A model generated the notes under the pieces. The model was not told the origin of the DNA and searched no databases. It saw only the letters and a program-made list of their open reading frames with translations. The position numbers were made by a program, and so were the translations under genes. A stretch of 64,000 bases of DNA from Hesseltinella vesiculosa (Eukaryota > Mucoromycota > Mucoromycetes > Mucorales > Cunninghamellaceae), in the NCBI GenBank assembly GCA_002104935.1, contig MCGT01000013.1, positions 434,001-498,000 on the forward strand. The letters are read 5' to 3'. The stretch's first letter is position 1; each line of letters begins with the position of its first letter. This document shows, piece by piece, positions 22,734-33,226 of the stretch.

Positions 22734-23822
22734 TTATTTAATAGCACTCATTTCGTCTAGGAATGCAGCTCGGGTGGTCTTGCACTGCAACTCGGAGCGG
22801 CTGGTTGTGTACAGTCCTTGGTAGGCAGCTTCCGCTTCAGGTGACTACAAAAAAAAAGAAGTGAGCCGGGCGTGTGTGATTGCCCTGCCAGTTTCTAGCT
22901 TACGTTTTGATCATAATAGACAACGGGTTGCCAATCTTCATCATCGGCATTTCGTACCGCCATGGAATAGATGTTTCTTCGCGTGGCGCCCTGATTGTCA
23001 CCTTGCTTCATCGACACCTTTACAAATGACGACGTCAAAACCAATCGCTAGACCGCCTCCACCCATTTTTTTTTTTTACCTGCAGCGTCTGGGGTTCACC
23101 CTTTTCTTGCTTTTTCTTTTCTTCTTGTCGTTCGACTTCTTGGATGCGCTTGTTGGCAGCCTTCAACTTGTCGTCGATCTTGTCGAGGTAGCTGAAACCG
23201 GGTCGCATTTGAATGATCGTTTGTAATGGTGTGAGATGCAGCTCGCCTAGCAAAAACAGACAGTCAGGCGAGTTTGAAGAGGAAGAGGAAGGGGTTTACC
23301 TTGGTGGAGCACGCCGACGAGGTAGTTTGTTTGGGTAGGGATGAGGGTGGAGGTGAGGGTCATTTTGTCCAGGAGCTCTTCTTCCTTTTTCTTGGATTTG
23401 ATGCCTTGGCGCTCGTCTTCATATTCTTCCATGCGGCGATCGTAGGCAGTCTTGACAGCTTTGTCGTGCATGCCCATGGAGAATTCTTCACCACGCTCGG
23501 TGCTGTAGTGGGTAGATCGGGTGTCCAAAGGCAGATCCAGTTGGACCATTTTGGCATTGGGTTTGATGCGGGCGGCCAGGGGGCCTTGGCGTTCGGCAAA
23601 TGGGGTCTGTCGCATAGGATATTGGAGCAAGTACAAGAATGGGGTGAGGGCATTGCTGAGGTATACTGGCAGTTCAGCTACAATTTCGTCGTCAGGATCG
23701 ACATTGTAAAAGTCTCGATCGTCTTGTGTTGTAGCAGGAGGGGCTTCATGGTCAACATCCATATCGGTATGCAATGTAATGTCTTGTAGGATGCGTGGTT
23801 CTGGTGAAGGTGAGCGTGACAT
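22734..23822 (-). CDS. RPC37: RNA polymerase III subunit RPC5/Rpc37
   Basis: Subunit of the Rpc37-Rpc53 heterodimer of RNA polymerase III, which acts in initiation and termination of tRNA and 5S transcription. The first exon (23822 to about 23301) encodes an acidic start, then DDEIVAELPVYLSNALTPFL, LLQYPMRQTPFAER and IKPNAKMVQLDLPLDTRSTH, the Sin-like dimerisation core. Later exons add GELHLTPLQTIIQMRPGFSY and a coiled-coil-like Lys/Glu stretch, then NIYSMAVRNADDEDWQPVVY. The last exon reads EAEAAYQGLYTTSRSEL and ends in TAA at 22734. The length fits a short fungal Rpc37 rather than long animal RPC5. It shares a 134-bp divergent promoter with APH-1. Confidence 0.9.
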
Positions 23823-23956
23823 GGTTGATCAATAGATATACAAAGTGACAATGAATAAAAATGAAGATCAAATCATGGGAGAAAAAACAAAAGAAAAAAT
23901 GCTTTCTCCGCCACTTTCCTTCGCCTTTTTTTTTTTTTTTTTTTTTTTTTTTGGGA
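23823..23956. promoter_or_regulatory. 134-bp bidirectional promoter with a T27 tract
   Basis: This is the whole interval between the start codons of RPC37 (-) and APH-1 (+). It contains 27 consecutive T residues (23926-23952) that end four bases before the APH-1 ATG. Poly(dA:dT) tracts are known to exclude nucleosomes in fungi; that role here is inference. Confidence 0.5.
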
Positions 23957-24908
23957 ATGACGCTGTACACATTCTTTGGATGTTTGCTAACAGCGTATGG
24001 ACCGATCCTGTCCATCTTTTTTCTGTTTATTGCAAAGAATGCACAGCATGTATTGCTAACCGTAGCAAGGTAATGAAAAAGTGATCCATGCACATGAGTT
24101 ACTCACTCTTCATCTAGTGCCTTTTTTTGTTTAATCGCCTTGCTGCTGTCTAGCGTGATCTGGTTCCTTGCAAAACACACGCAGAATATCCATGGCATCA
24201 CCATCTTTTATAGCATTGCCATTCAAGAGCTGTTTCGTTGGCTGTACTTTTTACTGATGCAGCGTGCCGAGCCTGGGTTGAATATGGTCACCAAGTATCC
24301 TCGCTCGCCCTTTAATCGGATCATCTTTGCCTTTGGTAAGAGTTTAAGCCATGGTTCTACTCTGACCCACTTTGCATTATGATTAGTTGCTGGTTATGGT
24401 TATGCGCTGACAACATCGTTGGTTAGCTATGTGCCGATTCTGGTGGAATCGCTTGGCCCTGGTATTTTAATGGTGCCTTCTTTTCCTGCCGCCAGCACCT
24501 TTTTTGTCTCTGGTAAAGTGCAAGTGTGAGAAAAAACCGAGGCCCAGACCGCTCCATCTTTTTTTTTTTTTTTTGACGCAGCTGTCACCACGTCCTTCTT
24601 TTCTCTGTTACACATGGCGTGGATGGTGATTGCCTTTGATGGGTTTGCAGCCAAGAAATGGGTCGGGTCACTGAAAATTGGATGGGTGCTGGCGTCTCAC
24701 CTTGGCGCCTCATACTCGGTACAGATCCGGGGAAAGAATGGAAATGGATCGGGGCTAATTTTTTTTCTTTTTTTAAAACTCACTGGTTCAGACGTTGTTG
24801 AATACCTCGACGATTCCATTTGGCTGTATCTATGCCATGGTGATCCAAATTGTATTTCTGCTGATCTCAGTAGCCATCATTGTCGCTTCATTGGCAAAGA
24901 AACGCTAG
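23957..24908 (+). CDS. APH1: Gamma-secretase subunit APH-1
   Basis: Seven-pass scaffold subunit of gamma-secretase, the presenilin intramembrane protease. The start MTLYTFFGCLLTAYGP matches the family N-terminus, so I preferred the ATG at 23957 over the in-frame ATG at 23861, which would read through the T run. Later exons give ALLLSSVIWFLAKHTQ, IQELFRWLYFLLMQRAEPGL, SYVPILVESLGPGILMVPSF, SLLHMAWMVIAFDGFAAKKW and VLASHLGASYSTLLN. The two histidines known to matter in human APH-1 (H171 and H197) align with the H of LLHMAW and of ASHLG. Five introns are visible, at about 24070-24117, 24335-24386, 24510-24581, 24719-24791 and none after. The end is VASLAKKR. No other gamma-secretase subunit is in the window. 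Confidence 0.92.
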
Positions 24909-25982
24909 CCATTCCCATTCTTGTGATACCCAAACTCTCCAATAAACTCCACCTTCTTACTCTTCCCTCCGCTGTCTGAGAGAGCTGCGATGAATCGACT
25001 TGGCAGTTTTGCACTGTGATTTTTTACCAGGCAACCTGGGAGTTCCCCGGCGCAAATGGCCGATGTTTTCATTCTTTAAAGCTGGACGATCGGAGCTATC
25101 AAAACGAAACTGATCACAAGCTGGCTGGGCAGCCATCACCAATCAACCTGAGTTTTTCAACACCTTTCTGACTCATGGACTTGCGCATCCAGACGCAATT
25201 CCACATCACTCTGATCATTCAAAAGTGCTGCGCAGGCTTTGCTGGTTTTTTATTTTTTATTTTATTTTTTCCAAATGACAAAGTACAGGAGACCTCCGCT
25301 TGCACCGTCGATTTCTAGCCGGCGCACCTAGGGCAGTCGGCGAAAGCAGGTGTTCTCTAGGACAAGCTGGACCGTCTTTGTTAAATTCGACTGGAGCATG
25401 GTCATAGTATTTCTTCATCCAACCGGTGCTTTCTATGTGAGACAAAAAGTTGACGCTAGGTGCTTCATTTGATCGGGGCCTTGGCCTACTTGGGTTGCTT
25501 TGAAATCCTATATTTAACCTTTTTTTTTTATTTTTCCTGTCACTGGAAGGCTACACAGAGCTTATGCCAGTCTGCCAAAAAGGAAAGCTCGGCTGTTTCC
25601 TGGGATGCAAGGAAGGACAGTGCGCGCAGTAAGAAAATACCGTGCAGGCGTTAATTTTTTTTTTATTGTTTGGTGGTTACACTGCTTTGCTGAAAGGTTC
25701 TTTGTTATTTTGCGCTGAGCCCAAGTCGCACAGACATTTTGTATTACAGTTTTTTTTTCTTTTGCTTTTGACAGTGTTTTTATGAAATTCAATGATATAT
25801 GTCAACAAGGGAGTGATTGAGAGATTAAATAATAAGAGGTAATGCACGCAGGCAAACGAGAAAGAGATGACAAGAATACAAAGGGATAGTAAAAAAAAAA
25901 TGAGAGCTGACAAAAAAAAAAGTGTTTCCATGAATCAACCATTGGGAAACACATGACTTGTGTGCCTTTTTTCACAAGATTT
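24909..25982. other. Convergent region APH-1 / Frizzled-like
   Basis: 1.07 kb between two convergent genes. It contains A/T runs and short open frames (for example 25257-25445 on the minus strand, Cys/Arg-rich) with no recognisable family. No RNA gene was identified. Confidence 0.35.
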
Positions 25983-28395
25983 TCACAGCTGGAAGAACTG
26001 TTCACCATGTTTTTCGGCGCGGTCACGACCACCAAAATAAACACGAACGTTGTAAATCAAATCATTCCATTCAATGAAGAGAGATCGCTTGGCGAAGATG
26101 ATGCTAGAAAGAACGGCGAAGGAAAGTTAGAATGGAAGGCCAGCATCCATGAAGCACACTTACACAAGCCAGATGCCAATGACGCTGACCAGAGCTTCAG
26201 CGGCAATCATGAATCCAAAGGGAGGCACGTAGTCGGCAATGATCGAGACACAAGAATCTTGGTTGGCAGATTGAGGGTTGATCATACAACCAATCCAATT
26301 GTTGACCACACTTGAGTCGTTGACCATGGTGGTGACGCGACGGAGCTGGGTAAAGTAGAACACCTTATAAAAACTTGGTTAGTACCAAAGAGAGATCTAC
26401 CAAGGACAGTTTTACCCAGTAGAACAGCACTGTGACACAGCTGATAATGGCAAGTAGCAATGCTCGCCATTGAATATGCACAGCTTGGATCACATGCTTG
26501 TGGCGAGCAAAGCGCTGTGTACGACCCACAGATGCGTTGGAAAAGGATTGTGACATGTCGGATTCAATGCCTTCACGGAAAGCGATCTAGTGCAAGAATA
26601 GAAAAAGAAGATGGGCTGAGTTGGCCAGATCGTCTTGACGGGACTTACTCTGGCAATATATAAAAAGGTGAAGATGTGGATGACAAAACTAGGCACGACA
26701 ATGGCAGCCATGGGGTAAAAGAAGAAATTGAAGATTTGATCCAAAGACACCAGGCAAAGGTTGGTAAAGACGAATTCCACCTGCTTCAGACCGAGGCACA
26801 CACCCATGAAGGCAGCAGGGATACCCCAACAAATAATGTAAAGCAGCCAGTAGCGACGATGGAAAAAGTTGTAATTCCAGACTGTGTGCAGATGTAACTT
26901 TAAAAAGAAGGTGAGACATGTGACGTTCCAACAAGGCGTTTTTGTCCAAATCAAAAAATAGGAGAATCTTCCCGACTTACGTTGATGATCAGAGCAGCAC
27001 ACCAGCAGACAGTGCCGAGGGAACCAAAGATCAACAGACTACCTTGGGCAGCGCAAAGCACATTGTTTTCCTGGGTACTGACGGTGACGGCGTCGTGACA
27101 TTGAATACGTCTGGGGTCGCCCAAGGGGAAGAAGGCGACAAAGCTGAAGATGAAGATGGCAATGGACATGTGTAAAATCAAGAGGGAAGGATGTCTAATA
27201 ATGGTAAGGTGTTTGCATCAGCATGGATTGCACGTTTTTGGTCAAAGGTTTCCTAAAAAAAAAAGGGCTTCTCGTTCTTACCTTCGTTTATCTGGTAACA
27301 CAAGGTAGCTGACGACAATGAAAAGAGAACACACAGCAGACACGGAGCGAATGATATCGGTAGCCATGTAAGCATGCTCGACCCAACCTTCATAATAGAA
27401 CTGTAAGACGCAAAAAAGGAGGTGAGTACAGTTGTTCATATTGGGTCGGAAATGCCTACGTAGTTTTGGAATGGGCAGGGAATACAGCAGCCGTGGCGAC
27501 AGGTCAGTTTGCTGGTGGATTTGGTGGGATCGGCACGAGCGACAGGGTCGGGGAGGAAAGGTGGAGGGCAGACGGGGAAGATGTAGCTGTCTGGGATGGC
27601 ACTCATGTTCAACCCACTGTGTGCGCTGACTGGATACGGCGAAAAAAGGTCATGAGTTCAAGATTGGGTGGGCGGGGGTTTTTTTTTCTCGTACCTAATG
27701 GTTGGAGCAAGTTGCAGCTGTTGTCGCCTTGCAAGGTGATATTGGTACCAGGAAGAGGGGCGTTACAGTTGGGGAGGTAGTTGGTGGTGTTCATCAAGCC
27801 AAAGACAAGGCCACAGGTGGCATTTACTTCTTGACAGGTAGACAGACAACCTGGTAAGAGCGTAGGGGCTGTATATCGAGGGAGAGAAAAAAAATCAGGT
27901 TTTTTTTTTCAACTTCCGGTTGGGTCCGTTTTTTTTTTCAGGGCATACCAGAGCATCTTGGGTAAGAGGCGGAGCAGACGTAACGAAAATAAGTGTCGAC
28001 ACAACTGGGATCGACGTTTTGGAGTTTTTGTAGTTGAAGCAGACCGGAGCTGCTGAGACTGGCTTCGACGGCAGCAATGCCAGCTGGTGCATACACGGAA
28101 TAATTCACGTAGGCCTAGATGAACAAAAAAAAAAAAAAGGAGACGACAAACGTTGCGATCAGTTTCATCTTCTTTTTTTGCTGATTGCTTACACTACACA
28201 AACCAGTAGCAGGGTATGGTTGACAGCTGGTCACATTTTCTAAAAGTGGAGATATAAAAATGACAATATAAGATCACACAAGGCTAAAATGTGAAAAGCG
28301 ATCTAAATAAATAAAGACGCAAGGGACTTACGACTGGTGACAAGGCCAAAAAGACAAAGGAACGAGAGTAAAGCGACTCTCCAGCGATGAGCCAT
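25983..28395 (-). CDS. Frizzled/Smoothened-type 7TM receptor with extracellular CRD
   Basis: Class F-like receptor. Exon 1 encodes a signal peptide (MAHRWRVALLSFLCLFGLV). The extracellular part has the spacing of a Frizzled cysteine-rich domain: NVTSCQPYPATGLCSAYVNY, then PSCVDTYFRYVCSASYPRC, GCLSTCQEVNATC and two more Cys (LPNCNAP, DNSCNLL), ten in all. Transmembrane exons follow: AYMATDIIRSVSAVCSLFIV, ILHMSIAIFIFSFVAFFPLG, GSLLIFGSLGTVCWCAALII, YWLLYIICWGIPAAFMGVCL, FYPMAAIVVPSFVIHIFTFL, ALLLAIISCVTVLFYWVFYF and the last near GFMIAAEALVSVIGIWLV. The cytosolic tail is short and ends GEQFFQL. I see no KTxxxW Dishevelled-binding motif. The ligand and pathway are unknown. Confidence 0.9.
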
Positions 28396-28735
28396 GTGTG
28401 ACAAAAATAGAGGAGGAAAGGTGGAAAGGACTGTGAAATGAAAAGGAAAGAGTTGCTATAAAAATAATGTAAGCAGAAAAATAAAAGAAAGGGAAAAATG
28501 AGAATGGGAGAGAGAAATAAAAAGAATTTTAAAGTTTATTTTCAATTGCCGACCAAGGTGTCACAAAACGAAGCTTAGGTGGTGAAAATCAAGTGTTTCC
28601 AAAGTGCATCTTTTTTTCTTTTTTGCTCATTGTGGCACAAGCTGCTTTGGTGTGGGCGTGCTTTGTAGTACAAATTTTCATCAAGGAGAACAAAGTGGTA
28701 GAATCATGAAAAAAAGGCGGGAGTTTTTATTTTTT
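28396..28735. other. Region between PMT 3' end and Frizzled-like start
   Basis: 340 bp, A/G-rich next to the receptor start. It should hold the receptor promoter and the PMT 3' UTR. No distinct feature was recognised. Confidence 0.35.
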
Positions 28736-31700
28736 TTATTGGAGGATGTCTTGATCTAAAAGTAGCTCTTCCTCGATGAATGCTTCCTGTTGATCATCTT
28801 GGATATCCTTGCTGATGTCGTTTTGTATATGTGGTTCGGGTTGGATGGGAGCGTTTTTGTTTGGCTCGACAGGTTGTTCAACAAGTTGTTCGATCGGTTG
28901 CTTGATTGGTTGCTCGATCGGTTGCTCGATCGGCTGGGCAATGGCGTCGGCCGGTGAGGGTAGTTCAGCTACGGGTTGGGCAGCTTTTTCTTCGATGTTG
29001 ACGGCCATGATGGGTGGCGAGGTGACTGGGTTCACCTCATGATTGATGGGTGAGCTAGCGGCTGTATGCTTCTTCACAGCGTCCGAAATCATGTTGACAA
29101 TCCCAGCAGCGGCTGGGGCGAGTTCGCGTTGGTCTTGTTTACCCATGTACCCATTGATGGCATCCTTGATCTTGTCGAAGCTTTCGCCAAAATTGTCAAA
29201 ATTGATGGCTTGGTGGTCACTGTATTCCGTTATCCGATCATGGTACCTGAAAAAAAAAGGTCAGACACTGGTTTTTTTTTTTAGGAAGGTGGGGGTTAAT
29301 TAACTCACGCATGACAATCAAAATCCCAGGTGGATCGCCATTTTGCTTTTTCGCAAAGTGCCTTTGTCCACGGCTCCCCATAGGTGAGAGGCACAAAACA
29401 ACGGTACACATAAATAATCACCATCATCCAACCAAAGGCGGCAGCCAGGCGTCGTTTTTGAACCAAGCGGATGGTGAACAAATCAAAACCCACGGCAAAA
29501 TTCAAAATGGCAAAGTACAAAGCTGGCATGTAATGGTGCAAAAATAGTTGACGGCCCATCAGGAAGAATGGAAAGTAATGGAAGAACCATCCACTCACAA
29601 ACAAGCCAGACGATCGTTCATAGAAGGATCGTAACCCTTGCCATGAAGAATAAAAAAAAGCATGGAGTCAAAAGGATCGTCCTTTTTCTTTGTCCCACCC
29701 CCCGAGGTTTCAAACTCCACTGTCCAAGAATAGACTTTTTTCATTTCAACTCACCTCGGAAATCAGTCTTGTAACCACGTTTGTCCACGAACAAGAGGGC
29801 CAGCTTGGTCGCAAAGTAAAAGATGATCGCCAAGGTCGTGCTCCAGTAGACAAAAGGGTTGCCCAGTAAATAGACATGGCGGAAATCTTTGCCCCAGAAG
29901 CTGATGCCTCGACGTAAAAATGGCCAGTCCTGAAAAAAAGGCACATGAGCATTTGGTTTTATCCCTTTGTTTCCGTCCTACCTGAGGTCGAGAATCATAA
30001 GGATGGGATTGGGTAAGTCCTTGGTTGGTATCCCACATGACCGCATTCAATTCCTTGAACTTAGCCCAGAACCCAGGCTTCCTGTAATTGACTTTTTCGG
30101 CATTGGGAGGTACTGTGAGAAGGTTTTAAAAAAAAGGGGTCAGTCCTGATGGTGTGCGCAATTATAAAGAAACACTTACAGAGCTCGTGGGTGGTGGATT
30201 CCACATACCACATCGTCTTGGGGGGTTTGCTGTTACGCATACAGGTGACTTCTTGTTGGCCATAGCCCCAGTCAGGCAGCTTGACGTTGTGGGAGAACAG
30301 AACACAGCCTTCATTCATATGGACAAGTCGGAATTTGGAATGCAGGGTGCGAAGTCGGTCCTTGGAGACAGGGTCATGCTTGTCATGGTCCATGATTTCC
30401 ACACGCCATAAATCGTTGGCATCGCCTTCAAAGTCAGGGAATCCATAAGCACTTTTTTTTAACAAAAATGGAAGATGAGTCGCTGGCTGCGCCCCTTTTT
30501 CATTCTCTCTCTTCCTTTGGTACCTGACTTCGCTGTGGTAATCCAATTCAGACATGGGCGGGCGATGGTTATGCGTATGCAGGCGCTTGCCAGTGTCGTC
30601 ATGTTTGAGTCGGACAATGTCACCATGGCGAATATACTCGATCTCATCGACTTTTTCGGTGTTGTCTTTGTAGAGTGTCCACCAATTGTTGCTGTCTTGA
30701 TGTGGGTAAAGGGTGACTTGTTGCTCTGTGGGGGCAAAAAAGGGGCGTTGAACTCCACTTTCATTGAACGCCTTGTCCACTTACGTTTACTGCCCCAAGG
30801 ATAGTTATGAGGATGAGAATGCAGGTAGCCACCACGCGTAGCAATATGACGAATGTAAACTTTGGATCCATAGGCAATGTCTATGAAAAAAAAAAAGTGA
30901 GATCGGTTTTTGGCTTGTTCTTTTTCTATCCTACCAATGGGCGTGTCTTTCATCGAATGACCGGCCAGGGTTTGCTGGAATTCAGCCGACATAAAACCGT
31001 CACCTTCGCCACTATTTGGTAGGCAGTGGAAATGGATGGCAAACATAAGTGCATACACCGTCAGGGGCATCACAATCAAACACAGGGCGCGCGCGGCAAA
31101 ATGGCGACTGAACCGATGCTGTGATTAAAAAAAAGGTGATCAGCTTGAACCTCGATTTTTTCCATTCCTCATCCGGTTACCCAAGTCACATAGGGGTCGC
31201 CCAATAAAACCCAGAGCCCATGGATGGTGGAGACACCCACGGTGGCAATAATAAATAGACCCACCCACTTGCAGCTCAGCGTGAATCCTAAACCTAGGCC
31301 AGTGGTCATTAACCAGGTCCACCACCAAAACCGGAATGGTCTAATAAAATATGAGCCAAGGATTGACGCGTCGATCAAGCTTACTTTTGGTCTTGATTTT
31401 GGAAATTGACCCAAGCAAGAGTGGTGGCGGCGGTAAAAAAGAGCAATGGGGGATCCAGGAGAATCAGACGATTGTTAGCAATGAGACCGTTGTCTAATTG
31501 GAAAATAAGAAGAAAAATGAGCAATGTGCCCTTTTCTGCCACTCTTTTCAATCAGCGACATACCATAGCACACCATCAAAGCAGCGACAATGGCTGCAGA
31601 CACAGAATGGCCACAGCCACGGATGGTCCAATAAGCCAAAGGCACCACCAAGGCCCCATTCAAAGCACAAAACGATCGCATGGTGATATAAGGAACGCCA

Positions 31701-32371
31701 GGTTCGATATAATCACTTTCAAAAAAAGCAAAGAGGTCAGAGCCGACGCATTGCCTCTCTCTCTTACTTACTCGCCAATGTCCTTGAAATTGAAATGGCC
31801 ATCAAACCCAGCAAGCTTGGCAACGAGGGCAATCAGCATCTTGGCCAGCTGTGAAAAGTAATCTTCTGTTATCGGCTGTTTTTAAAAGGGCAACGCTTAC
31901 AGGAGGGTGGACATCCATAAAGAATCGGGTCCTGATATACTTGCTTGCAAACCCACCAAAGTGGACTTCGTCAAAGACAACTGACGCAGGCTCCCAAATA
32001 TGCCAAAATCGGATGAACAGAGCCCAAACAAACAAGGCCATGGAGATACGCCAGTCTCTGTTTCTTGACTGTTGTTTGGCCTGGAGACGCTGATGCTCAG
32101 CTTTGTAGAATTTGTCGTGAGGCAAGCCATCATCATCTGTCGCCAGCCATTTCATCGGCCTGCGTCGATGGACGGCTTCTTGTCTGGCAGTGGCCGACGA
32201 GTACATTGCGTCAGCGGCTGGTATTGAGAGGATGTGATCAGAGTATGGAGGTGGAGGTGTAGCGTGTGAGGATCGGGGGACGATGTTGTTGAAAAAGGAA
32301 GCCGGACTCATCACAGGTGGATGTGTATATTCGTTCTTGTTGACAGACGGCTTTGTAAATCGACTCGCCAT
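28736..32371 (-). CDS. Protein O-mannosyltransferase, PMT1/PMT4-like
   Basis: ER multi-pass enzyme that transfers mannose from dolichol-phosphate mannose to Ser/Thr of secretory proteins. About twelve exons. Seen in order: VVFDEVHFGGFASKYIRTRF and MDVHPPLAKMLIALVAKLAG (the GT39 catalytic Asp-Glu loop); CKWVGLFIIATVGVSTIHG; and the MIR domain (YIRHIATRGGYLHSHPHNYP, VTLYPHQDSNNWWTLYKDN, RLHTHNHRPPMSELDYHSEV, GYGQQEVTCMRNS). Then ISFWGKDFRHVYLLGNPFVY and HHYMPALYFAILNFAVGFDL. The C-terminus carries an unusual soluble tail of about 130 residues with a QPIEQPIEQPIKQPIEQ repeat and an acidic end. GGFASKY and IDVHPPLAK-type motifs argue against the PMT2 subfamily. PMT1 is slightly favoured; this is a motif judgement. 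Confidence 0.93.
28855..28938 (-). repeat. Short tandem coding repeat in the PMT tail
   Basis: Four to six copies of a 12-nt unit related to GATCGGTTGCTC (plus-strand reading), encoding QPIE/QPIK/QLVE/QPVE tetrapeptides. It is in frame throughout. Confidence 0.8.
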
Positions 32372-32613
32372 AAAGATAGGATCAAAGACTGTCGTATCGT
32401 TGATATCAGCTTGTTAAATAACAATTGGGTAAACAAGAAGAATAGAACAGAAATAAAAAGAAGGGGAAGCAACAAAAAGGGGGAGAGAAAGAAAAAAGGA
32501 AAGAATGACAAAGGGGTGAAAAAAGGCAACAGAATGCGGGCTTTAAAAAATAGGCTTTTTTTGGGCCTCTGATAGCATTTTTCTTCCCAGCATTTTTTTT
32601 TCCTGTGAAGCCC
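32372..32613. promoter_or_regulatory. Divergent promoter region PMT / Shg1-like
   Basis: 242 bp between divergent start codons, A-rich on the PMT side. No specific motif was identified. Confidence 0.4.
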
Positions 32614-33104
32614 ATGCAACCCGAAGACATTGTTAGCCAACTCAAACGAAAAGGCGTATTTGATGACTTTCGAAAGCAACTCTTGTGCGATTTTCAAACA
32701 CATGTAATACAGCAGTTTATGCATCCTTTTGTTTCATGTTGGCAACTGTCTGAAAAAATGCTGATGTCTTTTTTTCTTCTTCTTCCTTCTTCTTCTTCTT
32801 CCTCTTCTTTTATAGGACATTGGCCACCAGTTTATCAATGTCATCCAAGGCCATGTGGAATCCATTGTCGAGAACGATCCTTCCCTGCTAGAGAAAGATC
32901 GTGCCACGTTCCATATGTTACTCATGGACTCCATAGAAAAGTAAGGCTCCCCATTTCAAATGGTCACGGTGATTGAGACCATATTCTTGTAGATCGGGCT
33001 ACTACAAAACATTAGAAAAGGATCTGACGGCCAAGGTGAAACAAGACACTAACTTTCAAGCCAGTGTGCAAGAAAAAATCGACCAAGTCATCCAAAACCA
33101 GTGA
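32614..33104 (+). CDS. COMPASS Shg1 / BOD1-type protein
   Basis: Small protein with the Shg1/BOD1 fold, found in COMPASS histone H3K4 methyltransferase complexes (Shg1) and in BOD1 proteins. Three exons give MQPEDIVSQLKRKGVFDDFR, KQLLCDFQTHDIGHQFINVI, QGHVESIVENDPSLLEKDRA and YYKTLEKDLTAKVKQDTN, ending at IQNQ with TGA at 33102-33104. Introns lie near 32704-32815 and 32942-32991. The ATG at 32614 was chosen; the frame above it has only a GTG. The stop overlaps a GTGAGC sequence that could act as a 5' splice site (see findings). It lies 122 bp upstream of the enolase-phosphatase gene on the same strand. Confidence 0.85.
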
Positions 33105-33226
33105 GCCTGTCTCTGCCCCTCTTTCGATACCACCTTGCTGAAATTAAAAAACATGCAAAACCGATTTTTTTTTTTGTCTTTCCCTTTTGCCCCGTCCTCT
33201 TCTTTCTTCTTTGCCCTATTCCTCTC

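Noticed and set aside
25257..25445. Minus-strand Cys/Arg-rich frame in the APH-1/Frizzled gap
   Set aside because: 62 codons only, no family match, and no neighbouring exon with consistent splice sites.
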